A DNA stretch of 64,000 nucleotides from Ramlibacter sp. (GCA_030695945.1 JAUYOG010000004.1:83448-147447); one strand, 5' to 3'; positions 54,488 to 64,000 are shown, numbered from the stretch's first letter. Numbers and translations are program-made. The notes: generated by a model not told the origin, from the letters alone.

Positions 54488-55681
54488 TCAGGGGGCCCTG
54501 ACCTTCACCCGCGCGCCGTCTGCCAGCGCGGCCGGTGGATAGACGACGACCTGGTCGCCCACCGCCAGGCCGTCGCGCACCGACGCCTCGCTGGCGTTGC
54601 GCGCCAGGACCTTGACCGGGGCGAGCCGCGCGCGGCGGCCGTCGATCCTGTACACCGCCATCTCCTGCCCATGGGGGAAGAGGGCGCCCACGGGCACCAG
54701 GGTGGCCCGGTCGACGCTGGCGGTGATGATCCGGGCCGTCACCCGGAAGCCGTCGCCCATGGCGCGCCAGGCCTGCGGGGGGGAGGTGACATCGATCAGC
54801 ACATTGACGCGTTGCTCTTCGATGCCGAGCGCCGATACCTTGGTGAAGGCCGCCGGCTCCACGCGGCGCACCCGGCCTTCCACGGGCGGGCCGCCCCAAC
54901 GCTCGATGACCACGGTGCGACCCGGCTGCGCCAGCACCGCGTCGGTCGTGAGCAGCTCGCTCAGCACTTCCATGCGCGACGGGTCACCGATGTCCAGCAG
55001 CGCCGCGCCGGCCGGCACCGTCGCTTCGCTCGCCTGCACCACGCGCAGCACGACGCCGCTCACCGGGGCGCGCACGTTCAGCGGCCGGCCCGGCGCGCCG
55101 GCGGCGGCGGGCTGCAACGCGGCGGCGGCCTGGGCCTGTTCGTACACCGCCACCACACGCTCAGCCTCGGCCATGTCGAGCTCTCGCTGCGCGCTGCCCG
55201 CCGCGAGCCGCGAGGCATCGAGGCGCGACGCGGAAACGAAGCCGTCGGCGGCGAGCTTTTCCGACCGGTCCTGCTCCAGCCGCGCCTCCTGCAGCGCGAT
55301 GCCCGCCTTGGCGATGCGCGCGCCGGCGCGCTCGACACCGGCGGCCGCGGCGTTCAGCCTCGCCGTCGCCTCGCTGCGGCTGCGCGCGTCGACCATCGAC
55401 GACATCACGGGCATGAGCACGGCGACGGTGTCGCCCGCCACCACGGGGTCGCCCTCGCGCAATGCGATGCGGGCCAGCCGCGCGGCCACCGGCGCGGAGA
55501 CGGTGAACCTGTCCTTCAGCCGCGTGCGGCCGTCTTCTTCGATGGACTGCTCGAAGCGGCCCTGCTTCACCGCGGAGGTTTCCACCTGCACGGGCCGGGG
55601 CGCGAAGGCCCACGCCAGCGCGGCCACGGCCGCCACCGCGGCGCCGGCCCATCCCAAAGTCTTCCTGTTCAGCTGCAGCAT
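54488..55681 (-). CDS. HlyD/MFP-family periplasmic adaptor
   Basis: 397 residues: membrane anchor (~9-27), barrel-sandwich start (LARIALREGDPVVAGDTVAVL), an Ala-rich coiled-coil hairpin (~85-175), then VRAPVSGVVLRV and barrel domains. It pairs with the FtsX-like permease and ATPase encoded upstream in the same direction. ATG 55681 follows AAGGGATG. The substrate is unknown. Confidence 0.86.
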   Translation of the reverse strand: MLQLNRKTLGWAGAAVAAVAALAWAFAPRPVQVETSAVKQGRFEQSIEEDGRTRLKDRFTVSAPVAARLARIALREGDPVVAGDTVAVLMPVMSSMVDARSRSEATARLNAAAAGVERAGARIAKAGIALQEARLEQDRSEKLAADGFVSASRLDASRLAAGSAQRELDMAEAERVVAVYEQAQAAAALQPAAAGAPGRPLNVRAPVSGVVLRVVQASEATVPAGAALLDIGDPSRMEVLSELLTTDAVLAQPGRTVVIERWGGPPVEGRVRRVEPAAFTKVSALGIEEQRVNVLIDVTSPPQAWRAMGDGFRVTARIITASVDRATLVPVGALFPHGQEMAVYRIDGRRARLAPVKVLARNASEASVRDGLAVGDQVVVYPPAALADGARVKVRAP

Positions 55682-55694
55682 CCCTTGTACCCCT

Positions 55695-58061
55695 TCACTC
55701 CCGTGTCTTGAGCGCGGCGACCATGTCGAGCCGGTCCACGCGCCGGCGCACCACCATCGCGCTGGCCACCCCGGCCGCCACGACGCACAGTGCCGCGAAA
55801 GCATAAGTGCGTGCGCGGATGACCACCGGGAAATAGAACTGGTCCGAGCGCATGAGCTCCACGATGCCGTGCGTCAGCCCCCATCCCAGCGCCATGCCCA
55901 GCGGCAGCGCGATGGCGATGGCAAGCCCGAGCTCTCCCAGCAGCAGCAGCGAGACCTCGGCCCGCGTGAAGCCCAGCACCCGCAGGCTGGCCAGTTCCCA
56001 GGCGCGCTCGGCCAGCGCGATGCGCGCGTTGTTGTACACCACGCCGACGGCGATCACCGCGGCAAAGCCCGTGAGCACCGCGCTCATGATCAGGATGTTG
56101 CGGGCCGTCACTTCCTCCATGTTGCGCATCATCGAAGCCTTGCTGAAGGAGCCCGACACGCGCGGCAGCGCCTTGGTCGCCTCCAGCACCCGCATGTCCT
56201 CGCCCTTGACGGTCCGCAGCGTGAACTCGGAAACGACATCGCCTTCGCCCAGCAGCCGGTTGAGCGCGCGCCGGTCCATGTAGGCGTTCAGTCCCATCAT
56301 GTCGCGCACCAGCTGCACGACGGTCACGTCGCGCACCACCCGGCGGCCCTCGCGCAGCTCCACGGTCACGCTGTCGCCCACGCGCAGGCCCAGCTTGTCG
56401 GCCAGGCGGTCGCTGAGCAGCAGGCCTTCGGGGGGCGGTTCGGCCAGGCGGCCGTCCGCGTCGATCACGCGCAGCAGGCTGGTGGGCGTCGTGCGGCCCT
56501 GGATCACTCCGGTTTCGGTCCGCGCGCCGTGGATGAAGCGCACCGCCACGCGCCGCCCGGGCTCGACCTGGAGGACGCCGGGTAGCCGTGCCAGGAGGCG
56601 GGACGCGCTGGCGTCGACCGGGTCGGTCGTCCACATCTCGACGTCGCCCCGCATGCCCAGCTCGAAGTTGGTGTCGACGATGACGTCGATGGCGTCGCGG
56701 AAGAAATTGCCCATGACGATGATCGCGACCGAGGCGGCGATGCCGCCCACCGTCACGGCCGCTCGCAGCGGGCGGCGCTCCACGTTGCGCAGGATCATGC
56801 GCAGCGCCGGCCCGGTGCGCAGGCGCGGGACACGCTCCAGCAGCGAGCGCCGGTAGCGCCCGGGTGCGGGGGGCCGCATCGCCTCGGCCGGCTGCAGCCG
56901 CACTGTCGCGGCGATGGCGGTGAGCGTGCCCAGCAGGGCCGTCACGGCGACCACGAAGAGGCTCACGGCGACGAGCCCGGGGGGCATGACCAGCTCGAAC
57001 ACCGGGAAGCGGAACACCTCGTCGTACAGGCCCATCAGCATCCGCCCCAGCCATTGGGCCAGGCCCAGGCCGAGCAGCCAGCCGCCCGCGGCCATGGGCG
57101 CGACGAGCTTGAGGTAGTGCAGGGCGATGGCGCGGTTGGGGTAGCCGAGCGCCTTCAGCGCCGCGACCTGCTCGCGCTGCGTGGCGATCAGCCGCGCCGT
57201 GACGACGTGCAGCAGGAAGGCGGCCACCGCCAGGAAGATCGAGGGCAGGACGGTGCCGAGGATCTGCTGCTCCCGGATCTCGTTGTCCAGCATGGCATGC
57301 GACATCTGGTCGTCGCGGCCGTGGGCGGGCATCCCGCCGAAGCGCAGGAGCTGCCGGTTCACCGCGTCCAGGGTTGCCGGTTCCGACGTGCCGGGTACCA
57401 GCTTGAGAGACACCTTGTTGAAGGCGCCTTTCATGTCGAGCGCGGCGGCGAGCTCGTCGGCATCCAGCCAGAACACGCCGAAGGCCCGCACGTCCGGCAT
57501 GCCCCACATGCCCGCGAAGATGTACTCGGGCGACAGCACCGTGCCGGTGATGCGAAGCCGCCGCAATTTGCCGTTGACGAGCGCCGTCACCGAAGACCCG
57601 GGCGTGAGATCGTGGGCCTGCGCGAAAACCTCCGCCACCACGGCTTCGAGCTCGCCGCCCGCGCGTGAGCCGGGTTCGGGCAGCCGCCCCGAGCGCACCG
57701 ACACGCGGTTGAGCCGCCGCGGCTGGTGGCTGTCGAGCCCGACCAGCTGGCCGATCACCGGGTCGGCATAGTCCGGCACGGTGACGCGCGCACCGGCTTC
57801 GATCGTGGTTTGGACGTCGACCACGCCCGGCAGCTCGGCCAGCCGCGTGGCCTGGGCATCGGGCGCGCGCTTGACGATGGCGAAGACGTCGCCGAAGCGG
57901 CCGGCATCGTAGAAGCGCTCGCGGGCGAGCGACAGCGACTCCACGGCCGACAGGCAGCCCACGAACCCGCCGATGCCGCTGGCCACCACCAGCGCGATGG
58001 TGAGGGCCTGGCTCCACAGCAGCTTCAGGTCGCGGAACACCTTGCGGTCGAGCGCTTTCAT
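55695..58061 (-). CDS. FtsX-like ABC transporter permease, large
   Basis: 788 residues with two FtsX repeats: helices near 20-40, 265-400 (four), and 655-770, and two large periplasmic domains (~45-250 and ~430-640). This DevC/LolC-like double architecture fits lipid or glycolipid/lipoprotein export. It ends 13 bases before the adaptor gene and is preceded by the ATPase gene across a dispersed repeat. Confidence 0.86.
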   Translation of the reverse strand: MKALDRKVFRDLKLLWSQALTIALVVASGIGGFVGCLSAVESLSLARERFYDAGRFGDVFAIVKRAPDAQATRLAELPGVVDVQTTIEAGARVTVPDYADPVIGQLVGLDSHQPRRLNRVSVRSGRLPEPGSRAGGELEAVVAEVFAQAHDLTPGSSVTALVNGKLRRLRITGTVLSPEYIFAGMWGMPDVRAFGVFWLDADELAAALDMKGAFNKVSLKLVPGTSEPATLDAVNRQLLRFGGMPAHGRDDQMSHAMLDNEIREQQILGTVLPSIFLAVAAFLLHVVTARLIATQREQVAALKALGYPNRAIALHYLKLVAPMAAGGWLLGLGLAQWLGRMLMGLYDEVFRFPVFELVMPPGLVAVSLFVVAVTALLGTLTAIAATVRLQPAEAMRPPAPGRYRRSLLERVPRLRTGPALRMILRNVERRPLRAAVTVGGIAASVAIIVMGNFFRDAIDVIVDTNFELGMRGDVEMWTTDPVDASASRLLARLPGVLQVEPGRRVAVRFIHGARTETGVIQGRTTPTSLLRVIDADGRLAEPPPEGLLLSDRLADKLGLRVGDSVTVELREGRRVVRDVTVVQLVRDMMGLNAYMDRRALNRLLGEGDVVSEFTLRTVKGEDMRVLEATKALPRVSGSFSKASMMRNMEEVTARNILIMSAVLTGFAAVIAVGVVYNNARIALAERAWELASLRVLGFTRAEVSLLLLGELGLAIAIALPLGMALGWGLTHGIVELMRSDQFYFPVVIRARTYAFAALCVVAAGVASAMVVRRRVDRLDMVAALKTRE

Positions 58062-58082
58062 GGCAGTCCGGCGCCGGGCCGC

Positions 58083-58138
58083 CCCAAGCCGGACTGGGCC
58101 CCCTCGGGGGGCAGCGAGCGTAGGGAGCGTGGGGGCAA
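58083..58138. repeat. Dispersed G/C-rich intergenic repeat (ABC ATPase-permease gap)
   Basis: GGGCCCCCTCGGGGGGCAGC, then GAGCGTAGGGAGCG and TGGGGGC; in reverse complement it matches the repeat at 9997-10048. It fills the 82-bp gap between ATPase and permease genes of one operon, as the other copy does between bcrA and bcrD. Confidence 0.65.
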
Positions 58139-58143
58139 CATTT

Positions 58144-58875
58144 TCACCACGAGAGTTCCGCCGGGGTCAACCGCCGCTCGGGTCTTTCGATGCTGGCGAT
58201 GCGGCCGTCCGACAACCGGATGACGCGGTCGGCCATGCCCGCGATCGCCGCGTTGTGCGTGATGACGATGGCGGTGGTGCCCAGCTCCCGGTTGATGCGC
58301 GCGATGACTTCCAGCACCAGCTTGCCCGTGGCGTAGTCGAGCGCGCCGGTCGGCTCGTCGCACAGCAGCAGCTGCGGGCGCTTGACGATCGCGCGCGCAA
58401 TGGCCACGCGCTGCTGCTCGCCGCCGGACAGCTGCGAGGGGAAGTGGTCGCGCCGCGGCGAGAGCGCGACGAGCTCGAGCGCCTCGTCCACCGGCATCGG
58501 ATTCTCGGAGATGTCGGTGACGAGCGCGACGTTCTCGCGCACGGTCAGGCTGGGAATCAGGTTGTAGAACTGGAAGACGAAGCCGACGTGCTCGCGCCGG
58601 TAGCGCGTGAGCTCGTCGTCGTCGGCCTGCGTGAGGACGTGGTCGAAGAACCGGACATCGCCGGAGGTGGGGCGGTCCAGCCCGCCGAGGATGTTGAGCA
58701 GCGTGGACTTGCCGCTGCCCGAGGCCCCCAGCAACACCACGAACTCGCCGGCGCCGACATCGAGGTCGACGTCGCGCAGCGCGTGCACGGCCGTCTCGCC
58801 GCTGCCGTAGGTCTTGCGCAGCGAGCGCGCCTGCAGCACCGGCAGGGCAGGCTGCCGAGCCGGTGCGGTGGACAT
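58144..58875 (-). CDS. ABC transporter ATPase (LolD/MacB type)
   Basis: 243 residues. Walker [11 protein letters not shown]-loop VFQFYNLI, signature LSGGEQQRV, Walker [14 protein letters not shown]-loop ITHNA. Drives the FtsX-like permease downstream. Its start is only eight bases after the Hsp20 stop, so it may be co-transcribed with the hsp20-BON genes. Confidence 0.9.
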   Translation of the reverse strand: MSTAPARQPALPVLQARSLRKTYGSGETAVHALRDVDLDVGAGEFVVLLGASGSGKSTLLNILGGLDRPTSGDVRFFDHVLTQADDDELTRYRREHVGFVFQFYNLIPSLTVRENVALVTDISENPMPVDEALELVALSPRRDHFPSQLSGGEQQRVAIARAIVKRPQLLLCDEPTGALDYATGKLVLEVIARINRELGTTAIVITHNAAIAGMADRVIRLSDGRIASIERPERRLTPAELSW

Positions 58876-58883
58876 GGCGGCGC

Positions 58884-59312
58884 CTAGTGGATGGCCAGCT
58901 TGCGGGATGCCGCCGTGGCCTTCTTGGGCAGCACCAGCGTCAGCACGCCGTCGGCGTACTTTGCGTCCGCCTTGGCGTCGTCCACGTCTTCCGCCAGGCT
59001 GAACGTGCGGGAAACGTTGCCGTAGTAGCGCTCGCTCCGCAGGACCTTGTCGCCGTCGCCCTTGGTCTCCTTCTCCCGCTTGACCTCGGCGTCGATCTGC
59101 ACGACGTTGCCGTCGATGCGCACGTTGATGTCTTCCTTCTTCACGCCGGGGATGTCGGCCTTGACTTCATAGGCGTTGTCCTTCTCGGAAACGTCGATGC
59201 GCATCTTGAGCGCGGGCATGTCCGCCTCGAACGGGGTGGGCGCGAAGAAGCGGCGCATGGCGGATTCGAAGTTGTCGCTGAATGCCGGATCGAAAAGGCT
59301 GAGTCTTGTCAT
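58884..59312 (-). CDS. Hsp20/alpha-crystallin small heat shock protein
   Basis: 142 residues. Alpha-crystallin domain (~48-140): [50 protein letters not shown]. The variable N-terminal arm begins [11 protein letters not shown]. It holds unfolding proteins without ATP. CAGGAGC precedes the start. It follows the BON gene by 35 bp. Confidence 0.92.
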   Translation of the reverse strand: MTRLSLFDPAFSDNFESAMRRFFAPTPFEADMPALKMRIDVSEKDNAYEVKADIPGVKKEDINVRIDGNVVQIDAEVKREKETKGDGDKVLRSERYYGNVSRTFSLAEDVDDAKADAKYADGVLTLVLPKKATAASRKLAIH

Positions 59313-59347
59313 GATGATGCTCCTGGGAGTGGACCGATTGGGAACGT

Positions 59348-60001
59348 TCAGCCGGCCACGTGCAGGTGGTCGATGACGCGGGATACGCCGCGCGCGGAGA
59401 AGGCCACGCCGATGGCGGCGTCGTGCTCGGCCATCGAGCGCACCTTGCCGCTCAGGGTGACGACGGCGCCGTCGACATCCACCTCGATGTGCCTCGCCTC
59501 GCGCGCCGCCTGGCGCGTGAGCGCCGCGGCGATCTGCCGTGTGATGTCATCGCCCTTGATTCGCGGCTTGATGGTGACCTGGTTGAACAGGCCGCGGACG
59601 CCCGTCAGCGAGCGCAGGCACTGCTCGGCGCTGGCGAACTGGTAGCGCCAGTCGACCTCGCCCGTGAGGGTGATCCAGCCGTCCTCGACCTCGACCTTCA
59701 CCTTGCCGTCGGGCACGAGCGAGTTCAGGCGCAGCGCGGCAGTGGCGGCCTGCGCGATTTCCGAATCGCTGCGCTGGTGGCCGGGCGCGAGCTTGACGTC
59801 GAGGTCCAGCGCGATGCCGCGCACGCCCGAAACCCGGCGCACCGCGCGCTCGGCGGCGTGCTTCTCGGCGAAAGTGTCGAGGTGGCCGGACAGCGTGACG
59901 ACGCCGTCCTTGACGGCGACGCCGATGTTGGTGGCATTGATCGAGGGGTCCCAGGCCAGTTCATCGGCCACGTCGGACTTGAGTTGCAGGTCTGATTTCA
60001 T
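59348..60001 (-). CDS. BON-domain protein with three BON repeats
   Basis: 217 residues with three BON domains: ~3-70 (NIGVAVKDGVVTLSGHLD), ~78-145 (VKVEVEDGWITLTGEVDW) and ~150-217 (HIEVDVDGAVVTLSGKVR). No signal peptide or lipobox is seen, unlike OsmY. BON repeats bind phospholipid or act in stress. It heads a unit with hsp20, under an Anr-like site. Confidence 0.85.
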   Translation of the reverse strand: MKSDLQLKSDVADELAWDPSINATNIGVAVKDGVVTLSGHLDTFAEKHAAERAVRRVSGVRGIALDLDVKLAPGHQRSDSEIAQAATAALRLNSLVPDGKVKVEVEDGWITLTGEVDWRYQFASAEQCLRSLTGVRGLFNQVTIKPRIKGDDITRQIAAALTRQAAREARHIEVDVDGAVVTLSGKVRSMAEHDAAIGVAFSARGVSRVIDHLHVAG

Positions 60002-60088
60002 GCGATTCCTCCTTGCGCCGGCCGGCGGGCGCTGGCTGCGTCGCGGCGAGGCTCTCAGGGAAATCTATACACGGACCCCGAAATGATG

Positions 60089-60102
60089 TTGATCTGCCGC
60101 AA
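60089..60102. promoter_or_regulatory. Weak FNR/Anr-like site before the BON-hsp20 genes
   Basis: On the minus strand TTGCGGCAGATCAA: the ATCAA half is perfect and the other half keeps TTG. A -10-like TATAGA (plus-strand 60064-60069) would put the centre about 40 bp before transcription start. The rest of the 154-bp gap shows nothing else. Confidence 0.4.
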
Positions 60103-60155
60103 CATCGCGTGAGCGGTGTCGGGGCTGGCGCCGCGGCCTGCCGCGCGCCCCTGGT

Positions 60156-60881
60156 TCAGCCCGGCTGCTGCTTGCGCCAGGCCTCGTAGCGCGCGCGGTT
60201 TTCCTCGTTGGGCGGGTAAAGGCCGGGCAGGGCGGCGCCCTGGTTCACCTGGCTCATGATCCAGTTCTCGAGGTGTTCCTGCTCAGTCGCGGCCGAGATG
60301 ACATCGTCCAGCAGCGCGGCGGGGATCAACACGGCGCCGTCCTGGTCCACCACGATCACGTCGTTGGGAAAGACGGCGACGCCGCCGCAATCGATGGGCT
60401 CCTGCCAGCCGACGAAGGTGAGGCCGGCGACCGATGCGGGTGCGGCGGTGCCCTGGCACCACACCGGCAGGCCGGTGCCGAGCACGCCCGACACGTCGCG
60501 CACGACGCCGTCGCTGACCAGCGCGGCGACGCCGCGCTTGACCATGCGGGCGCACAGGATGTCGCCGAAGATGCCTGCGTCGGTCACGCCCATGGCCCCG
60601 ACGACGGCGACGCAGCCCGGCGGCATGCATTCGATCGCCGCGCGTGTGGAAATGGGTGAGCCCCATGAGGCCGGGGTGGCCAGGTCCTCGCGCGCCGAGA
60701 CGAAGCGCAGCGTGAAGGCGCGCCCGACCACCCGGGGCTGGCCGGCCGCGAGCGGCCGGGTGCCGCGCAGCCAGACATTGCGCAGGCCCTTTTTCAGCAG
60801 CACGGTGGTGATGGTGCCGGTGGACACGGCGGCGAGGGCGCGGACCGCGCCCGGATCGAGCGCGAGCGATTCGACTGTCAT
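60156..60881 (-). CDS. RraA-like / 4-hydroxy-4-methyl-2-oxoglutarate aldolase-family protein
   Basis: 241 residues. RraA fold: AVSTGTITTVLLKKG at the start, VVGAMGVTDAGIFGDILCARMVKRG, VSDGVVRDV (substrate/metal region with D and R), and FPNDVIVVDQDGAVLIP. Family members are oxaloacetate/HMG aldolases or decarboxylases; true RNase E inhibitors are shorter. The longer C-terminal tail (PPNEENRARYEAW) fits the catabolic group. AAGGAGA precedes ATG 60881. Confidence 0.8.
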   Translation of the reverse strand: MTVESLALDPGAVRALAAVSTGTITTVLLKKGLRNVWLRGTRPLAAGQPRVVGRAFTLRFVSAREDLATPASWGSPISTRAAIECMPPGCVAVVGAMGVTDAGIFGDILCARMVKRGVAALVSDGVVRDVSGVLGTGLPVWCQGTAAPASVAGLTFVGWQEPIDCGGVAVFPNDVIVVDQDGAVLIPAALLDDVISAATEQEHLENWIMSQVNQGAALPGLYPPNEENRARYEAWRKQQPG

Positions 60882-60933
60882 TCGGGAATCTCCTTGGAAG
60901 GTCTCCCCGAATGCTAACGCCTTGCCGGGGCCC

Positions 60934-61923
60934 TCAGGGAACCAGCACGGCCGCGCCTTCCACCTGGCCGCTGCGCAACGCCTGCACGGCGGCGTTCGCG
61001 TCCTGCAGTGCGAAGGTTTGCACGTGCGTCTCCAGGGCCAGCTCGGCCACGAGGCTGAAGAAGGCGTCGCCGTCCGCGCGCGTGAGGTTGGCAACGGATT
61101 TCAGCACGCGCTCGCCCCACAGCAGGTCGTAGTCGAACGCCGGGATCGTGCTCATGTGGATGCCCGCGCACACGACGACGCCGCCCTTGTGCGTGGCGGC
61201 CAGCGCCACCGGCACCAGCGCGCCGACCGGCGCGAAGATCAGGGCCGCGTCCAGGGCCACGGGCGGCGCGTCGCCGGAGCTGCCCGCCCACACCGCGCCG
61301 AGGCGGCGCGCGAAGGCCTGGCCGGCGGTGTCGCCGCTGCGCGTGAAGGCGTAGACCTCCTGGCCGCGCGCGGCCGCGACCTGGCAGATGATGTGCGCCG
61401 CCGCGCCGAAGCCGTACAGCCCGATGCGCCGCTGCGTGGCGGCGCCGGCGAGGCGCCACGCGCGAAACCCGATCAGCCCGGCGCACAGCAGCGGCGCCGC
61501 GTGCGCGTCGTCGTAGCGGCTGGGCAGGGCGAAGCAGAAGCGCTCGTCGGCGACCGCGTATTCCGCGAAGCCTCCGTCGCGGTCGTAGCCGGTGAATACC
61601 GGCTCGTCGCACAGGTTCTCGCGGTCCATCGCGCAGTAGCCGCAATGCCCGCACGAGCGGCCGAGCCAGGGGATGCCGACGCGCTGCCCGATCGCGAAGT
61701 GCTTGGCCTGCGGGCCGCGGGCCACGACGCTGCCCACCACCTCGTGCCCGGGCACGACGCCTTCGCGGTGCGCGGGCAGCTCGCCATCGATGATGTGCAG
61801 GTCCGTGCGGCACACGCCGCACGCAAGCACCCGCACCAGCACGTCATGTCCCTGCGCCTGGGGCACCGGCTTGCGGCTCGCCTGCAATTGCCGGCCCGTG
61901 GGAGCCACTGTCATGGCGGTCAT
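60934..61923 (-). CDS. Zinc-dependent alcohol dehydrogenase
   Basis: 329 residues, medium-chain dehydrogenase: catalytic zinc ACGVCRTD and PGHEVVG, structural zinc SCGHCGYCAMDRENLC, and a nucleotide-binding region GLYGFGAAAH (a GxGxxA variant). It resembles AdhA/AdhP-type 'zinc-binding alcohol dehydrogenase family' proteins. No clear ribosome site decides among ATGs at 61914, 61923 and 61938. It is divergent from phaC. Confidence 0.82.
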   Translation of the reverse strand: MTAMTVAPTGRQLQASRKPVPQAQGHDVLVRVLACGVCRTDLHIIDGELPAHREGVVPGHEVVGSVVARGPQAKHFAIGQRVGIPWLGRSCGHCGYCAMDRENLCDEPVFTGYDRDGGFAEYAVADERFCFALPSRYDDAHAAPLLCAGLIGFRAWRLAGAATQRRIGLYGFGAAAHIICQVAAARGQEVYAFTRSGDTAGQAFARRLGAVWAGSSGDAPPVALDAALIFAPVGALVPVALAATHKGGVVVCAGIHMSTIPAFDYDLLWGERVLKSVANLTRADGDAFFSLVAELALETHVQTFALQDANAAVQALRSGQVEGAAVLVP

Positions 61924-62036
61924 GAAACTCGGCAACATGGACGGATGGTACGCAGGCGCAGGCTCGGCCGGGCGCCATTCGCCGCATGGTTGACCTCGCG
62001 CAAAACCTAACGGCCCAGCGGTGCCACGATGAATCC

Positions 62037-63788
62037 ATGGCGACTCCCGACCCGCCTGTCACGGCGCACGAGCCGGCCGCGATGGACCTCCCGATCAAGC
62101 TGGGCCTGGCGCGGCTGGCGAATGGCGTGTCGCCTTCGTCGGTGGCGCAGGCCTTCTCCGACTGGCTGACGCACCTGGCGGTGTCGCCGTCCAAGCAGGC
62201 CGAACTCGCGTCGAGCGCCCTGGGCAAGGCCCTGATGTGGCAACACTGCGCCACCCATGCGTGGCAGGGCCATTGCGAGCGCTGCGTCGAGCCGGTGCCG
62301 GAGGACAAGCGCTTCTCGCGGCCCGAGTGGGAAGCGCCGGCCTACGGCGCCATGGCCCAGGCGTTCCTGCTGCAGCAGCAGTGGTGGCGCGAGGCGGCGA
62401 CCGGCGTGCGCGGGGTGTCGCGCCACCATGAAGAGGTGGTGGACTTCACGCTGCGGCAGTGGCTGGACACGTGGTCGCCGTCGAATTTCATTCCCACCAA
62501 TCCCCAGGTGCTGAAGGAAACACTGCACTCGGGCGGGCTGAACCTGGCGACGGGCTTCGCGAACTGGTCCCGCGATGCGCTGGCCGTGCTCAGCGACGGC
62601 CGGCCGCGCGGCGTGGAGGATTTCCTGCCGGGCCGCGACGTGGCGGTGACGCCGGGCAAGGTCGTCTTGCGCAACCACCTGGTCGAGCTGATCCAGTACG
62701 AGCCTGCGACGCCGAAGGTGGACGCGGAACCGCTGCTCATCGTGCCGTCGTGGATCATGAAGTACTACATCCTGGACCTCACGCCCCAGGATTCTCTGGT
62801 GAAGTTCCTGGTCGAACAGGGCCATACCGTGTACATGGTGTCCTGGCGCAACCCGGGCAGCGAGGATCGGGGGCTGGGCATGGAAGACTACCTCGACCTC
62901 GGCGTGCTGGCGGTGGTGAAGGAGGTGAAGGCGCGCAGCGGCAGCGCCGGCATCCATGCGATGGGTTACTGCCTTGGTGGCACGCTGCTGGCGATCGCCG
63001 CTGCCGTGCTGGGCGCGAAGCCGCACAACCCGCTGAAGACGGTGAGCCTGCTGGCGGCGGAAATCGACTTCCACGAACCGGGCGAGCTGGGCCTGTTCAT
63101 CGACGAAAGCCAGATCGCGTTCCTCGAGGACCTGATGGCCGAGCGCGGCTATCTCGACGGCCGCCAGATGGCCGGCGCGTTCCAGCTCATCAACTCGAAG
63201 GACCTGGTGTGGTCCAAGCTCGTGCACGAGTACCTGATGGGCGCGCACACGCCGATGTCCGCGCTGCGTGCGTGGAACGCCGACGCCACGCGCCTGCCGG
63301 CGCGCATGCACAGCCAGTACCTGCGCCGCCTCTACCTGCACAACGACCTGGCCGAGGGCCGCTACCCGGCGCACGGCCACCCGGTCTCGCTCCACGAGAT
63401 CGAAGTGCCGATGTTCGTGGTGGCGACGGAGCGCGACCATGTCTCGCCGTGGAAGACCGTGTACAAGGTCTGCCGCCTCGTGCATGCGCCGGTCACTTTC
63501 CTGCTGACCTCGGGCGGCCACAACGTGGGGATCGTCAACCCGCCCAGCGGCCCCGAGGCGCATCCGCAGGCGAGCTACCGCGTCGCGTCCCATGCGCCGC
63601 GCAAAGCGCCCGCCGACCCGGCGGCCTGGCAGGAGACGGCGCCTTCGGCCGGCGGTTCGTGGTGGCCCTGCTGGCAGCAGTGGCTGCACCGGCATTCGAG
63701 CGGCAAGGTCAAGGCGCGGCCGGTCGTGGGACTGCAGCAAGACGGCGCGCCCGTTCTCGCGCCTGGGACCTACGTGCACCAACGGTAG
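62037..63788 (+). CDS. phaC: Class I poly(R)-hydroxyalkanoate synthase
   Basis: 583 residues. PhaC_N domain (~80-250, WSPSNFIPTNPQVL, GGLNLATG) and an alpha/beta-hydrolase domain. The lipase-like box GYCLGG carries catalytic C312; HTVYMVSWRNPG, a catalytic aspartate after FVVATERDHVSPW, and GGHNVGIVNPP with histidine complete the site. It polymerises 3-hydroxyacyl-CoA into storage polyester. No phaA, phaB or phasin gene is adjacent, so it may be a second synthase copy. Confidence 0.92.
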   Translation: MATPDPPVTAHEPAAMDLPIKLGLARLANGVSPSSVAQAFSDWLTHLAVSPSKQAELASSALGKALMWQHCATHAWQGHCERCVEPVPEDKRFSRPEWEAPAYGAMAQAFLLQQQWWREAATGVRGVSRHHEEVVDFTLRQWLDTWSPSNFIPTNPQVLKETLHSGGLNLATGFANWSRDALAVLSDGRPRGVEDFLPGRDVAVTPGKVVLRNHLVELIQYEPATPKVDAEPLLIVPSWIMKYYILDLTPQDSLVKFLVEQGHTVYMVSWRNPGSEDRGLGMEDYLDLGVLAVVKEVKARSGSAGIHAMGYCLGGTLLAIAAAVLGAKPHNPLKTVSLLAAEIDFHEPGELGLFIDESQIAFLEDLMAERGYLDGRQMAGAFQLINSKDLVWSKLVHEYLMGAHTPMSALRAWNADATRLPARMHSQYLRRLYLHNDLAEGRYPAHGHPVSLHEIEVPMFVVATERDHVSPWKTVYKVCRLVHAPVTFLLTSGGHNVGIVNPPSGPEAHPQASYRVASHAPRKAPADPAAWQETAPSAGGSWWPCWQQWLHRHSSGKVKARPVVGLQQDGAPVLAPGTYVHQR

Positions 63789-63800
63789 CACTGCTGGGCG

Positions 63801-63868
63801 CGACCTCGCGGCAAAGCCGCGTGCGGGTGGGCTGTGCCGCGCGACAAGGCGGTCGGCTGCGCCGACTG
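63801..63868. repeat. Hairpin repeat, copy next to phaC
   Basis: Begins CGACCTCGCGGCAAAGCCGC, the same opening as at 32281-32299 inside the 367-bp element; the following GGGTGGGCTGTG and ACAAGGCGGTCGGCTG match the 48891-48953 copy in reverse. It follows phaC by 12 bp and can fold, so it may also terminate transcription. Confidence 0.65.
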
Positions 63869-63870
63869 AA

Positions 63871-63999
63871 CCTGCGATGACCGGTTTTGCGGTCGCATCG
63901 CGCAACTCACTGCGCGCCCTGAGGCCGCTTCGTTCGAACAGGCGCGATGAGCATGTTGACGAAGCGCTTCGCGCCGACCGCAAAACCGGCCATCGCAGG
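63871..63999. repeat. Structured repeat, copy C (conserved core, 25-bp arms)
   Basis: Arms 63871-63895 and 63975-63999 are inverted copies with 24 of 25 matches (CCTGCGATG, then CCGGTTTTGCGGTCG). The core between them matches the core of copy B (48703-48780). Inside, CGCTTCGT and ACGAAGCG form a further stem. The last base of the window is just beyond the right arm, so the element may be longer. Confidence 0.65.
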
Positions 64000-64000
64000 C

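Noticed and set aside
54485..54502. TCAGGGGGCCCTGA palindrome as terminator between uspA and the adaptor gene
   Set aside because: It overlaps the last codons of the adaptor gene, has almost no loop and no T tract; it is more likely coding.

Overview
The window is chromosomal DNA of a high-GC betaproteobacterium. Codon use, gene families, the dispersed G/C-rich intergenic repeats and the PHA, purine-degradation and Bug-receptor genes fit Burkholderiales, most likely Comamonadaceae (Ramlibacter/Variovorax/Rhodoferax-like); this is inference from gene content, as no rRNA or tRNA is present.

Layout. (1) 1-11178: anaerobic benzoyl-CoA (aromatic ring reduction) locus of the Thauera type. had-oah-dch-bcrC-bcrB-bcrA-bcrD-fdx run rightward; korA-korB and a ferritin-like gene run leftward, supplying reduced ferredoxin. 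The shared divergent promoter carries an FNR/Anr-type site, a well placed -10 box and a separate inverted-repeat operator. (2) 11189-19966: a SARP/BTAD-TPR regulator and three small secreted-protein genes, each preceded by the same array of four heptamers at 11-12-bp steps with a -10-like hexamer exactly 7 bp downstream. Between these copies lie a DUF3016 gene and an operon of truncated haemoglobin, cbb3-like oxidase (CcoS-like/CcoN fusion, CcoO, monohaem cytochrome c), an NsrR-like Rrf2 regulator, a SCO protein and a membrane protein, headed by an NsrR-type palindrome: a candidate NO-responsive respiratory/detoxification unit. (3) 19986-27852: tartrate/glycerate genes (TtuD-like, TtuC-like, Bug receptor, LysR) interrupted by a Tat-exported multicopper oxidase and by a TIR-like NADase-type protein with a long Ala-Pro-Thr linker. 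(4) 27839-36118: GH2 beta-mannosidase-like, DUF1839, a methyltransferase, a 367-bp terminal-inverted-repeat element, DUF885, NTF2-like and two GNAT proteins. (5) 36125-39560: TPP enzyme plus AMP-forming CoA ligase. (6) 39673-47641: uric acid catabolism (puuD, xdhC, uraH, GntR regulator, puuE, uraD-allC fusion, M20 hydrolase) with two TGTATACA palindromes as likely GntR operators. (7) 47658-58875: LysR, a MacAB-TolC-type tripartite pump, uspA, and a second ABC exporter. (8) 58884-63788: Hsp20, BON protein, RraA-like protein, zinc alcohol dehydrogenase and class I PHA synthase. Anr-like sites precede uspA and the BON-hsp20 genes.

Taken together the window has a strong low-oxygen/denitrifying theme: oxygen-sensitive benzoyl-CoA reductase under an FNR-type site, NO-responsive oxidase genes, and usp/hsp20 genes with Anr-like sites. 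Several structured intergenic repeats (about 32231-32597, 48610-48951, 63801-63999) share segments with each other and form a dispersed family without any recognisable protein.
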